Positions 42,406 to 51,520 are shown, counted from the first letter of the stretch. The stretch: 64,000 nucleotides of DNA from Chitinophaga sp. sic0106 (GCF_019219075.1 NZ_JAHUWJ010000018.1:81178-145177); one strand, 5' to 3'. Numbers and translations are program-made. Notes: generated from the letters alone by a model not told the origin.

Positions 42406-43335
42406 ATGAAAAAGTGCTTATTGACAGGAATAGCTGCACTGGGATTGCTTATTAGCGCCCATGCACAGGATACCTTACCGTCTGCCAAACGAATTCAGCA
42501 AACAGTGAACTACCTCGCTTCCGACAAATTGAAAGGAAGAGGAACCGCAGAAAAAGGCAGTACTACTGCCAGTAACTACGTCGCCAAACAATTCCGTAAG
42601 CTGGGGCTGCAGCCTGTTAACAACGGCAGCTACTTCCAGGATTTTACGTTCGACCGCAACACCCACAAAAATATTCCGAGCCGCAATGTGATCGGCTTCC
42701 TGGATAACGGTGCCGCACGTACGATTATCATCGGTGCGCATTATGATCACCTGGGTACCGCTGGTTTATTCGACGGAAAGTACCCGGTAGGGCAGATCCA
42801 CAACGGTGCAGATGATAATGCTTCCGGTGTGGCCGGACTGCTGGAACTGGCACGTTATTACACCAAAAACGCACAAAAAGAACCGTTTAACTTCCTTTTC
42901 ATTGCTTTTGGGGGAGAAGAACTGGGATTACAAGGTTCTAAATATTATACGAACAATCCCCTGCAACCATTGGCCAACGTACATTTCATGCTCAACATGG
43001 ATATGATTGGCCGTTACAATCCCGAAAGAGGGATTGGTATCGGTGGCTTTGGATCAGCGCAGGAGTGGCCGGAAGTGTTTAAAGAGGTGAAGCAGCCTGG
43101 TATTAAGTTTTTTACAGATGCTGCCGGTAAGGGGGCTTCAGACCATCATAACTTTTATATGCACCAGGTGCCGGTGTTGTTTTTCCATACCGGCGGACAC
43201 GATGATTACCATAAACCAACCGATGATGCACCTAAGTTACAGGCACAATCGGAAGAGGCGATTATCAATCTGGAGATTCAGCTGATTAACAGGGCAATGG
43301 CATTGCCTGTATTGCATTATACAGAAGTAAAGTAG
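42406..43335 (+). CDS. M28-family zinc aminopeptidase
   Basis: Secreted peptidase of 309 residues with a signal peptide (LTGIAALGLLISAHAQ). M28 zinc ligands are seen in order: GAHYDHLG (His and Asp), NGADDNASGVAGLLELARY (bridging Asp), FGGEELGLQGSKYY (catalytic Glu and ligand Glu), NMDMIGRYNPE (Asp) and HTGGHDDYHKPTDD (His). A protease-associated-type insert is absent. It probably removes N-terminal residues from peptides in the periplasm or outside the cell. Starts 19 bases after the yidC terminator; no promoter consensus found. Confidence 0.92.
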   Translation: MKKCLLTGIAALGLLISAHAQDTLPSAKRIQQTVNYLASDKLKGRGTAEKGSTTASNYVAKQFRKLGLQPVNNGSYFQDFTFDRNTHKNIPSRNVIGFLDNGAARTIIIGAHYDHLGTAGLFDGKYPVGQIHNGADDNASGVAGLLELARYYTKNAQKEPFNFLFIAFGGEELGLQGSKYYTNNPLQPLANVHFMLNMDMIGRYNPERGIGIGGFGSAQEWPEVFKEVKQPGIKFFTDAAGKGASDHHNFYMHQVPVLFFHTGGHDDYHKPTDDAPKLQAQSEEAIINLEIQLINRAMALPVLHYTEVK

Positions 43336-43342
43336 CGCTTTT

Positions 43343-43422
43343 CCGTGAATGGAGCCGGCCCTTTGGCCCGGCGCTATTCACGGATTATCCCTCTGCCGAA
43401 GGCGGAGGGATAATCCGTGAAT
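43343..43422. repeat. Twin-hairpin element with shared arm (copy 4)
   Basis: Hairpin one pairs CCGTGAAT (43343-43350) with ATTCACGG (43376-43383), with an inner GCCGG/CCGGC stem. Hairpin two is a 22-bp stem, 43376-43397 with 43401-43422, one wobble, around a C-GAA-G triloop. ATTCACGG is used in both, so only one can form. The element covers the last 12 codons and stop of the SprT-like gene on the minus strand. Confidence 0.8.
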
Positions 43423-44044
43423 CAATTGAAACAATTTCCACCTCATACACAGGGCTAAAAAGGTATAACCTTTTTGTAGCCACCTCCTCGCAGCGGTAAC
43501 GCTTTCTGATACGTTCTCCTTTACGAAAAACGCGCCCGTCTTTGGTGCGGAATAATTGTCCTGGTGGCAGTTGCTCTACCAGGTAATGATTTTCTTTTTT
43601 GCGGTCATAGCGGCTGAGTACACGCATCAGACTCTCGTCTGCGCAGGAGCTGGCAGCGGGATTGGCCATGCTTTGGCGCACGGCCTGTTCTACATCGGTG
43701 GGCAGGAAGTTTTTTCCTACAAATCCACTTAAAATCCAGGAAAATTCGCTTTTCCATTCCTTTCCATGAGCGGCAACGCGGTTGCCATACTTATTGAAAG
43801 TGGTAAGATGCGCCAGTTCATGTAACAGCGTGATGAGGAAAGAGAACTTGTTCAGTGATCCGTTGATACTGATCCGATGTCCTTTTCCATGCCCGTCCGG
43901 ATGGCGGTAATCGCCCAGGATGCTGGCACGCTCACGCGTTATGGTCAGGTGTACTTTATAGTTGCTGATGAACTCCATTACCGGCTCAAAAGTGCCATCT
44001 GGCAGATAGGCCGCTAATGCATGTAATGGCGCCTCTTTTTTCAA
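43385..44044 (-). CDS. SprT-like zinc metalloprotease-domain protein
   Basis: Protein of 219 residues with the SprT-like signature LLHELAHLTTFNKYGNRVAA followed by HGKEWKSEFSWIL: HExxH plus a downstream His, as in SprT and the SPRTN DNA-protein crosslink proteases. A C-terminal part with charged repeats (FRTKDGRVFRKGERIRKRYR) could be a nucleic-acid-binding zinc-ribbon-like region, although paired Cys are missing. Role uncertain. The last codons (residues SRIIPPPSAEG) are encoded by one arm of a twin-hairpin element. It follows the AtpI-like gene by three bases, so it belongs to the bactofilin operon. Confidence 0.8.
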   Translation of the reverse strand: MKKEAPLHALAAYLPDGTFEPVMEFISNYKVHLTITRERASILGDYRHPDGHGKGHRISINGSLNKFSFLITLLHELAHLTTFNKYGNRVAAHGKEWKSEFSWILSGFVGKNFLPTDVEQAVRQSMANPAASSCADESLMRVLSRYDRKKENHYLVEQLPPGQLFRTKDGRVFRKGERIRKRYRCEEVATKRLYLFSPVYEVEIVSIDSRIIPPPSAEG

Positions 44045-44047
44045 GTG

Positions 44048-44434
44048 TTATTGCTTTTGTCTTACAAGTTTAGACATGCTCACGGCCTCGAACAGCGTAT
44101 AAATCAGGTATATTCCTAATAAGATGAATACAGTTGGCTTGCTGATGTTTGGTTTATAGGCAAGTACATATGCCAGTATACCAACAATGCAGATCATTAA
44201 CTTACTCAGTGTGGCGCCGTAAACGGCTCTGATAAATGCGTTCTGGTTAGAAGATTCCAGGCTTTTGATACTGTTTCTGGCGCTTAAAATTGATACTAGC
44301 GCCAGTACCAGGTTGCCGATCATCAGTACATAAAAATGTGCGTCGATGTCCATCAACCTGGATTTAAACGCTAAAAAGATTAGATTGATTATGCCAAAAA
44401 GGGCAATTAACTTAAGAAAAAATCTGTCGCTCAT
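44048..44434 (-). CDS. Small membrane protein, AtpI-like
   Basis: Membrane protein of 128 residues with four predicted helices: LIALFGIINLIFLAF, YVLMIGNLVLALVSIL, MICIVGILAYVLAY and TVFILLGIYLIYTLF. Size, topology and its place after AtpZ resemble ATP synthase subunit I, which helps assemble the c-ring. No diagnostic motif is visible, so this is a context call. It overlaps the AtpZ gene by four bases. The main ATP synthase genes do not follow; an SprT-like gene does. Confidence 0.55.
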   Translation of the reverse strand: MSDRFFLKLIALFGIINLIFLAFKSRLMDIDAHFYVLMIGNLVLALVSILSARNSIKSLESSNQNAFIRAVYGATLSKLMICIVGILAYVLAYKPNISKPTVFILLGIYLIYTLFEAVSMSKLVRQKQ

Positions 44435-44670
44435 TTCCTGCGGGTGTCATTTAAAATTTGCCGCAAAGTTACGACTAAACCCCCTAAAGAAAAAACGATT
44501 AAGCATACCGGGAACCGCCAGCCAATTTTTTGGTCCAGCTTATACCCAATAAAAACAGCGAGCCCTAGCGTGGCCATCATCTGAAATGCAAGGCCTGCAT
44601 AGCGCATAATATTTCCAACGTTGTTGTCGGACTTATTCTGCTTCGGCTTCTGTGAGGACTGATCTTCCAT
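44431..44670 (-). CDS. AtpZ/AtpI family protein
   Basis: Small two-helix membrane protein of 79 residues. The ATG at 44670 (MEDQSSQKPKQNKSD) is preferred over an in-frame ATG 32 codons upstream that lies inside the bactofilin gene. Helices: MRYAGLAFQMMATLGLAVFI and FPVCLIVFSLGGLVVTL, with GYKLDQKIGWRF between them, the hallmark hairpin of the AtpZ/AtpI family. In relatives it precedes the F0 genes and is linked to magnesium or calcium supply for the ATP synthase. It overlaps the 3' end of the bactofilin gene by 38 bases. Confidence 0.85.
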   Translation of the reverse strand: MEDQSSQKPKQNKSDNNVGNIMRYAGLAFQMMATLGLAVFIGYKLDQKIGWRFPVCLIVFSLGGLVVTLRQILNDTRRK

Positions 44671-45061
44671 GTTTCTGCGTTTCTTCCGGCTGTTCATCGC
44701 CCATGTAGCAACGGCCATTGAATTTGGCAGTAGGCTCCATCTCGAAATGTGCGGTGTATACATCACCTTTCACATGTGCATTCCCTTTCAGGAACAACAA
44801 TTCTTCTACTTTAATGATACCGGTAACTTTACCCAGGATATCGGCACTCTGACAAATAAGGTCTCCGGCAATATCTCCCTCCGGACCTACTACTATCTTA
44901 GCTTTGGTGGATACCAGCCCGTTTACCTGACCATCGATACGAATATCACCTTCGCATACGATATCGCCCTGGATGCTGGTGCCGCTTCCAATGATGTTGA
45001 TAGTAGAAGAAGGCAACATGCTTTTGCCGTCGCCTTTAGACTTTGTGTTGTTATTAAACAT
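44633..45061 (-). CDS. Bactofilin (polymer-forming cytoskeletal protein)
   Basis: Cytoskeletal beta-helix protein of 142 residues that assembles into filaments without nucleotide. The core repeats read IIGSGTSIQGDIVCEGDIRI, DGQVNGLVSTKAKIVVGPEG and GDIAGDLICQSADILGKVTG, the regular Gly/Asp turns of bactofilins. Disordered, charged tails flank the core. An M23-type membrane protein gene lies 110 bases upstream and AtpZ overlaps downstream. The order (M23-type protein, bactofilin, AtpZ) is usual in Bacteroidota and supports a link to cell-wall shaping. Confidence 0.92.
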   Translation of the reverse strand: MFNNNTKSKGDGKSMLPSSTINIIGSGTSIQGDIVCEGDIRIDGQVNGLVSTKAKIVVGPEGDIAGDLICQSADILGKVTGIIKVEELLFLKGNAHVKGDVYTAHFEMEPTAKFNGRCYMGDEQPEETQKHGRSVLTEAEAE

Positions 45062-45171
45062 AGGTTTTCAGGTTTTTCAGGTTTGAAAGTTAAAACGATG
45101 TAAAATAAATTAATTATTCTGAGATTTATTGATAATTCAAAATAGGTTGAAATTCAATTATATCTAGGATA

Positions 45172-45576
45172 TTAATAAGTGCTTCCGTCCACTTTTGGTA
45201 CTTTCATCATCGTTGTATCCAGCTTGCCGGTAAATTCCCCGTTGATCACCTGCTTGATGTTATCCAGGTACTTATCACGGGCATTTACGGCCGATTCGAG
45301 GGAGTCTGCACGCATTTTCAGGTGAATGAATTCCTTGCGTTGCTTTAAATCGCCGTAACCAGGTATATAATAACGCAATGGCGTAAATACTATTGTAGCT
45401 ACCGTAATAGCCACCAATAATACAAATAGGGTACTCAGTGCGATGTAAACACTCATTCTCGACAACTTGAACGACGTCACTTCGTCATAGGTCTCATCAT
45501 TCATAATTACCAAACGATACTTATGACTGAGCTTCTCTAAATTCCTTCTTTTATTTTTATTCCCCTTCCTTGCCAT
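45172..45576 (-). CDS. M23-type membrane protein lacking the peptidase domain
   Basis: Protein of 134 residues. It has the N-terminus typical of Bacteroidota M23 peptidases of bactofilin loci: a basic start, LEKLSHKYRLVIMNDETYDE, VTSFKLSRMSVYIAL, a membrane helix VLLVAITVATIVFTPLRYYI, PGYGDLKQRKEFIHLK and a short coiled coil. Such proteins normally continue into a LytM zinc-peptidase domain, bringing them to about 280-330 residues. Here a stop follows KVPKVDGSTY and only 110 bases remain before the bactofilin gene, so the domain is not frameshifted but absent. It may still anchor the bactofilin to the membrane (inference). Confidence 0.72.
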   Translation of the reverse strand: MARKGNKNKRRNLEKLSHKYRLVIMNDETYDEVTSFKLSRMSVYIALSTLFVLLVAITVATIVFTPLRYYIPGYGDLKQRKEFIHLKMRADSLESAVNARDKYLDNIKQVINGEFTGKLDTTMMKVPKVDGSTY

Positions 45577-45813
45577 TGCAATTTTTTCGTTTTCAGGCGG
45601 CTAAAGTTAATCATATTTGTTTTATTTGTTCTTTCGTATTCTGGGATCTATAGAGATGAAGAAAATTTTTTTGCTCGGGAGAAGCTTTTTTACCGCTGAT
45701 AATCAGTCTATTAAAGGTTGATGGTTTGTCTGTTTTTCAACATTTTTGTAGTATCTTTAAAATATTTTTTAGTTCCGGAAGTTATATAATAAAGCCTATA
45801 CACCCTGGCATCC

Positions 45814-48800
45814 ATGAATTGCATCAAGTTATTACGAAGATATTTTGCTTTACTTTTTTTAATGTGCATGGGAGTACCAGCGGTTTGGGCGCAGAATCAG
45901 CCCCGCAACCAGGCGCAGCGCCCACCCCAAAATAAAGCCCAGCAAAGCAATCCCCAGGGTAACGCTACCCAGGCCAAACCTTTATTTAAGCCCAAGGAGG
46001 CAAAAGTACAGGACCAACGTACCCCGGCCGAAATAATGCTGGAGAAAAAACGTTGGACCCTCTATCGCGCCTTTTGGCAAAACCTGGCCACCCGCTATAA
46101 TTACTATTTCCACGCCCGCACCAAGCTGGATAGGGTAGTGCGTTCCGTAAACCGCCAGGGTCAGGATAACTATAACGTATTGCTACCTTTCTATCCGTTT
46201 ACGGCTAAAAACCAGAATGTGAGCAAAGGAGAGCTGGATTCCGTGATAGAAAAAGCTTCCACAGGCATACAACTCCACGATCCCCGCGGCAAGTGGATTC
46301 CCGACTGCTACGTGCTCATGGGTCGCGCCTATTTCTACGAAGGGGATTTCGACAACGCCAACAAAACCTTTCAGTATACCAACCTCGCCTTCGCTCCTAA
46401 AAACAAAAAGGAATACAAAACAGTCGTTGGCGCCACTGAAAACGATCAGATTTCCGTCTCCTCAAAAGAAAATACAAAAGGAGTACTCACTCCTTTCCGC
46501 CATAAACGAGCCCGTAATGATGCCTTTTTATGGCGCGCCCGCACCCTGCTCGAACTGAAAGACTATGATGAGGTACAAGCCCTGCTCAACCTCCTGGCAA
46601 ACGATCCTAAGTTTCCCAAACGCCTGGAAGGCTCGCTGGCAGAGGTACGCGCCTATAGCAACTATATCCAGGGCCGTTACCATGAAACTATCTCCCCTTT
46701 ACAGGTGGCCATCGATAAAAGTCACGATAAAGTTGCCAAAGCCAGGATGTCTTTTATTCTCGGGCAGCTTTATGCCCTTGAAAGTCAGCCGGACTCCGCC
46801 ATCGACCAGTATAAACGCGTGATTCACCAGAAGCCGGACCCGATGATGGACTTCCAGGCACGCGTGCAGATCGCCCGCCTCAATGCCGGTCGCGAAGGCG
46901 GCGACCCGCAGCAAAGTATTGACGCCCTCCGCCATATGCTCAAAAAACAAAAGTTTGAGCCCTACAGAGACGGTATCCTGTACACCATGGGAGCCATCTC
47001 TTACCCGAAAGATCCGGAGGCCGCCCTGGGATATATGCAGAAATCACTCAAAGTACCCAGCGAAAACCGCGTGCAGCGCACCATCACCTATAAAGGCATT
47101 GCTGATATCTACTATAACCAACGCAACTACGCCGAAGCAAAAAAATACTATGATAGCACCTCCGGCACCATGACGCCGGAATTTGTGGATTTCGAGCTGG
47201 TCAATACCCGCAAGAATGTTTTGGGAGACGTAGCAGCCCGCGTAGCTTTAATCCAACGGGAGGACAGCCTGCAACGCATTGCCACCATGCCGGAATCAGA
47301 CCGTAACATTTTCCTCGCTAAAATGGCCGGCAGTATCCGCCAGGAAGCCGCCGATAAAAAGAAAAACGAGAAAAAAGATAGAGGCTCCGACTCAGAAAAC
47401 TACACCTCTACCAGCACCATGCAAAATGGAAGCCCAGGTGCATTTTCCCCACAAACAGAAGGTAACGGGGACTGGTATTTCTACAATGTAGCCGCTAAGT
47501 CTTCCGGATATTCAGAATTCAGACGCCGCTGGGGTAACCGCCAGCTGGCTGATAACTGGAGGAAAAGTCAGACAAGCGCCGCCAACATCGCCGGCAATAA
47601 TAACGGTGCTGAAATGCTCAACGCGCCTACTACAGCAGATGCAAAGCCTGCCATACCTGCCGACAGCATGACCGCTGACGTGCTCGCCGCCGGCCTGCCG
47701 CTCACGCCCGAAAAACTACGCGCCTCCCGCACCAAATGCCAGGACGCCTGGTTCGACCTCGGCAAACTCTATTACGATAAACTCGATAACGCCCCCCTGG
47801 CCATAGAAACCTATGACTCACTGCTGCTGCTGTATCCTGACCACCCGCGTAAAGCAGAAGTACTCTACTCGCTCTACGTATGGAATGGAAAGCAAAACAG
47901 GAGCGATATCGCCAACCGGTATAAAAACCAGGTACTTAACGAGTACGGACAAACGAACTTCGCAGATATCATCCGCTTCGGTGGCCTGAAAGATATTGAT
48001 GCCGGCAAAAAGACCGCCATCCGTGAGGCTTACGACTCCGCCTATACGGCGTTCCGCAACGGCAACTATGCTGATGCAATTGCCATGCGCGCGCACGTAG
48101 ACTCCGCATATGGCCTCAATTACCTGCAACCTAAATTTGATCTGCTGCAGGCCATGATCATCGTAAAAACGGATTCCACCTTCGCTACCGACACAGTAAA
48201 CCGCTCCGAAGCTGCCGTGCAGTACGTTATGAATAAATACGCCGCTGATTCCGCCATCTTCACCCAGGCTCAATCACTGATGGCCGCCCTGAAACAACGG
48301 AAAGAAATATATAATTATTTAATTGCCCTGGAAGTTAAAAAGAACAGTGATGGCACGCCTTTGGTAGATGAAAACGTATCTATGCGTTACCCATGGCAAA
48401 ATCCACAACCGGTATTCACAGATAAGGTGAATGTCGCTAAAACCAAGACCGACAGTATCCAGGTTGCAGCCGCACTCACTGGTAATAAACCCGCAGCCAT
48501 CAACGTGATTGCGCCGCCAAAACCAGTTACACCGTATAAGATAGATGCCAATAATCCATTCTTTGTGGTGCTGTCGTTCGACAGGGTATCCAAAGACCTG
48601 ATGGATGAAGGACTGAGCCAATTTGCCCGCTACAACGCCAGCAAACACGCCACAGATAAAATTGAGGTGGGTAGCTTTGTGCTTACACCAAATGATATTA
48701 TGCTGATTTTCAGGATTTTCCCTAACGAAGACAAGGCCCTGGCCTACTTCGATGAAATCCGTGATATCGCATCTGCCAACATCATCCCCCGGATCAGGCC

Positions 48801-48912
48801 AACGGATTACAGCTTCTTTGTAATCTCCCGGGATAACTTCATATTACTAAACAGTACCAAGGATTTGGCTGGTTATCGTAAGTTCTTTGCCGACAACTAC
48901 GTGAGCGAGTAA
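45814..48912 (+). CDS. sprE: SprE/PorW-like TPR protein of the type IX secretion system
   Basis: Large protein of 1032 residues with a signal sequence (YFALLFLMCMGVPAVWAQ) and many TPR-like repeats, such as YVLMGRAYFYEGDFDNANKT, FRHKRARNDAFLWRARTLLE, AFWQNLATRYNYYFHARTKL and DAWFDLGKLYYDKLDNAPLA. These segments and the length fit SprE/PorW, a periplasmic component needed for T9SS function and gliding. Orthologues are usually lipoproteins, but no clear lipobox Cys follows the signal here. A low-complexity Gln/Asn/Pro-rich linker follows the signal. It is consistent with the T9SS cargo at 7915-9507. The final residues (IIPRIRPTDYSFFVISRDNF) form a conserved C-terminal module. Confidence 0.8.
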   Translation: MNCIKLLRRYFALLFLMCMGVPAVWAQNQPRNQAQRPPQNKAQQSNPQGNATQAKPLFKPKEAKVQDQRTPAEIMLEKKRWTLYRAFWQNLATRYNYYFHARTKLDRVVRSVNRQGQDNYNVLLPFYPFTAKNQNVSKGELDSVIEKASTGIQLHDPRGKWIPDCYVLMGRAYFYEGDFDNANKTFQYTNLAFAPKNKKEYKTVVGATENDQISVSSKENTKGVLTPFRHKRARNDAFLWRARTLLELKDYDEVQALLNLLANDPKFPKRLEGSLAEVRAYSNYIQGRYHETISPLQVAIDKSHDKVAKARMSFILGQLYALESQPDSAIDQYKRVIHQKPDPMMDFQARVQIARLNAGREGGDPQQSIDALRHMLKKQKFEPYRDGILYTMGAISYPKDPEAALGYMQKSLKVPSENRVQRTITYKGIADIYYNQRNYAEAKKYYDSTSGTMTPEFVDFELVNTRKNVLGDVAARVALIQREDSLQRIATMPESDRNIFLAKMAGSIRQEAADKKKNEKKDRGSDSENYTSTSTMQNGSPGAFSPQTEGNGDWYFYNVAAKSSGYSEFRRRWGNRQLADNWRKSQTSAANIAGNNNGAEMLNAPTTADAKPAIPADSMTADVLAAGLPLTPEKLRASRTKCQDAWFDLGKLYYDKLDNAPLAIETYDSLLLLYPDHPRKAEVLYSLYVWNGKQNRSDIANRYKNQVLNEYGQTNFADIIRFGGLKDIDAGKKTAIREAYDSAYTAFRNGNYADAIAMRAHVDSAYGLNYLQPKFDLLQAMIIVKTDSTFATDTVNRSEAAVQYVMNKYAADSAIFTQAQSLMAALKQRKEIYNYLIALEVKKNSDGTPLVDENVSMRYPWQNPQPVFTDKVNVAKTKTDSIQVAAALTGNKPAAINVIAPPKPVTPYKIDANNPFFVVLSFDRVSKDLMDEGLSQFARYNASKHATDKIEVGSFVLTPNDIMLIFRIFPNEDKALAYFDEIRDIASANIIPRIRPTDYSFFVISRDNFILLNSTKDLAGYRKFFADNYVSE

Positions 48913-48936
48913 CTATACAAATCCCGAAATTTCCAT

Positions 48937-48944
48937 TAGCTTTG
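48937..48944 (+). promoter_or_regulatory. PBP1A promoter -7 element
   Basis: TAGCTTTG matches TAnnTTTG, 47 bases before the start; no TTG at the usual spacing. Confidence 0.4.
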
Positions 48945-48991
48945 TCGGTCAACTCATAGCTGAGTTAGCCATTAAACAAATCAGAACGCGC

Positions 48992-51370
48992 ATGAAAAAA
49001 TCGGTGAAAATATTGTGGAGAGTGGCATTTGGAGTATTAGCATTTTTTATTCTCCTCATATTATTAATCAACTTCCGTGTGATTGGCAATATGCCTTCCA
49101 TGGAGGAACTGGAAAACCCACGCGCCGCCCTGGCAGCGGAGGTAATTGCCGATGACGGTACCATTCTGGGTAAATATTATCAGGTAGACCGCTCCAGCAG
49201 CGACTATAACGAAATATCAAAAAATGTAATCAATGCGTTGATAGCCACCGAAGAAAGTCGCTTCTACGATAACTCCGGTATCGACGCCAAAGGTACTTTC
49301 GCCATTCCTTTCTACTTACTGATCGGTAAAAAACGCGGTTCCAGTACCATCACACAGCAGCTGGCGCTCAACCTCCAGGCTGACGCCCTTGGTAAAAAAA
49401 GAGCTACCAACCCTGTTAGCCGCGGTTTCCAAAAGCTCCAGGAGTGGATCATCGCCATCAAACTGGAACGTAATTTTACCAAGCAGGAAATTTTAACACT
49501 TTATTTAAACACCGTTTCTTTCGGTGATAACGTATATGGTATTGAAAACGGTGCCCGTACATTTTTTAGTAAAGATGCAGGTCACCTCTCTATCGAAGAA
49601 GCGGCGATCCTGGTAGGTATGCTCAAGGGTAATACCCTCTACAACCCACGCCGCAATCCGCAAATGGCATTGAGTCGCCGCAACACGGTGATCGATAACA
49701 TGGTGGAAAACAAATTCATTACCACCGCCGAAGCAGCTACTGCCAAAAGCAAACCGATCGTACTTCACTACAATAAAATTGACCACAACAAAGGATTAGC
49801 GCCATACTTCCGGGAAGTACTCCGCGATGAGCTGAAAACCTGGTGCGCCAATCATAAAAAAGCAGATGGTTCCGACTATAACCTTTACCGGGATGGTCTG
49901 AAAATATATACTACCATCAACCCACGTATGCAGTTGTATGCAGAGGAAGCAGTACGTCATCACCTGCAAACCCTGCAGAAATCATTCTTTGCACAAAACA
50001 ATATCAAAACCGGCAGCGTGTGGAAAAACTGGCAGAAGGAGCTCAATAACTTCATGCAGGAATCTGACCGCTACCAGCAGATGAAAGAAGACGGTGCAGA
50101 TGATTCCACGATTGCAAAGGCTTTCAAAACGCCGGTGCGCATGAAAGTATTTGGCTGGAACAGCTATACTGATTCAGACCTGAATGATATCGATACTATC
50201 ATGACGCCGATGGATTCCATCAAATACATGCGTGCGGTACTGCAGTCCGGCTTCATGGCCATGGACCCTGAAAGCGGTGAGGTGAAAGCATGGGTAGGTG
50301 GTCCTGACTTCCGTTACTTCAAAAATGACCACGTAGCTAAAACTCGCCGTCAGGTGGGTTCTACGTTCAAGCCATTCCTGTATTGCTTTGCCATCATGAA
50401 CGGTTTTTCACCGTATACCATGCTGCCCAACGAGCCTATTACCATCGACGGATGGAGTCCTAAAAACTCTGAAGGTAGCACCGGCGGTACTATTACCATG
50501 GCGGGCGCGCTGGCGAAATCACTTAACCTCGTAGCAGCTTATCTGATTAAGCAGCTGGGCCCTAAGAACTTCGCTGACTTCGTTAAAAATAAAGTGGGTT
50601 TCACTCCTAAGATTGAACCATATCCATCCATAGCATTGGGTGCGGTGGATTTATCATTGTATGAAATGCTGCGTGCCTATACGATGTTCCCGGCGCGGGG
50701 TATCAATACCAAGCCAATTTATATTACCCGCATTGAAGACAGATACGGTAACATCCTGGAAACTTTTGCACCGGTAAAGCGTGAAGTGATCAGCGAGCAT
50801 GATTCCTACACCATGGTGAAAATGATGGAAGGGGTAACTGGTCCGGGTGGTACAGCAGCGCGACTGCGTTTCCGTTACAACATCCAGGGTGAAATCGGCG
50901 GTAAAACCGGTACCACCAACGATAATACCGATGGCTGGTTTATTGGTTACACGCCTAAAATATTGGCGGGTGCCTGGGTAGGTTGTGAAAACAACTACCT
51001 GCATTTCTCCACTACGGCCATGGGGCAGGGTGCTAACACCGGCTTGCCTATCTGGGCTTACTTCATGCAAAAAGTACATGCTGATCCTACCCTGAAGGTG
51101 ACGCCTAACGATAAATTTATCATGCCAGCCAGCATGGCAAATGAGAGTTATGAAGACTTTAACTCCAATGTAGAACCTGGCGCCGAGGCGGAAAATACCG
51201 GCAACGGTACGGAGCAGGATTACATCGATGCTTCCGGCTATGGTGATGATTTTGCTGCCCCGGGTGCGGATAAGCCGGAGGAGAAAAAGCCGGCTGCTCC
51301 TAAGAAAGAGGAGACTAAGCCAGCCACGCAGCCACAGCCAAAGGCGGTGATGCCGAAGAAAGATCAATAA
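48992..51370 (+). CDS. mrcA: Penicillin-binding protein 1A (bifunctional transglycosylase/transpeptidase)
   Basis: Class A PBP of 792 residues that polymerises and crosslinks peptidoglycan. N-terminal membrane helix (LAFFILLILLINFRV-like), then the GT51 domain with IATEESRFYDNSGIDAKGTF and KKRGSSTITQQLALNL. The transpeptidase domain has the SxxK serine in RRQVGSTFKPFLYCFAI (near residue 456), SLN in GALAKSLNLVAA and KTG in GEIGGKTGTTNDNTDGWFIG. The C-terminal tail is rich in Lys, Pro, Ala and Glu and is probably unstructured. Monocistronic, with its own terminator. Confidence 0.95.
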   Translation: MKKSVKILWRVAFGVLAFFILLILLINFRVIGNMPSMEELENPRAALAAEVIADDGTILGKYYQVDRSSSDYNEISKNVINALIATEESRFYDNSGIDAKGTFAIPFYLLIGKKRGSSTITQQLALNLQADALGKKRATNPVSRGFQKLQEWIIAIKLERNFTKQEILTLYLNTVSFGDNVYGIENGARTFFSKDAGHLSIEEAAILVGMLKGNTLYNPRRNPQMALSRRNTVIDNMVENKFITTAEAATAKSKPIVLHYNKIDHNKGLAPYFREVLRDELKTWCANHKKADGSDYNLYRDGLKIYTTINPRMQLYAEEAVRHHLQTLQKSFFAQNNIKTGSVWKNWQKELNNFMQESDRYQQMKEDGADDSTIAKAFKTPVRMKVFGWNSYTDSDLNDIDTIMTPMDSIKYMRAVLQSGFMAMDPESGEVKAWVGGPDFRYFKNDHVAKTRRQVGSTFKPFLYCFAIMNGFSPYTMLPNEPITIDGWSPKNSEGSTGGTITMAGALAKSLNLVAAYLIKQLGPKNFADFVKNKVGFTPKIEPYPSIALGAVDLSLYEMLRAYTMFPARGINTKPIYITRIEDRYGNILETFAPVKREVISEHDSYTMVKMMEGVTGPGGTAARLRFRYNIQGEIGGKTGTTNDNTDGWFIGYTPKILAGAWVGCENNYLHFSTTAMGQGANTGLPIWAYFMQKVHADPTLKVTPNDKFIMPASMANESYEDFNSNVEPGAEAENTGNGTEQDYIDASGYGDDFAAPGADKPEEKKPAAPKKEETKPATQPQPKAVMPKKDQ

Positions 51371-51391
51371 AAGCAATTCACATAAATGAGA

Positions 51392-51429
51392 AGAGGGTGT
51401 ATCAGAAGTTTGATACACCCTCTCTTTAT
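51392..51429. terminator. Bidirectional terminator between PBP1A and the MuiA-like gene
   Basis: AGAGGGTGTATCA and TGATACACCCTCT form a perfect 13-bp stem with a GAAGTT loop, followed by CTTTATTT. Confidence 0.85.
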
Positions 51430-51520
51430 TTGGGGCCCTGATGGAGTCGTGCACTCACTTAAGTTATTCTCAGGGCGTTCGTTTAGTTTTGATACATCCC
51501 CTTTTCATTTTCCCGTATAT

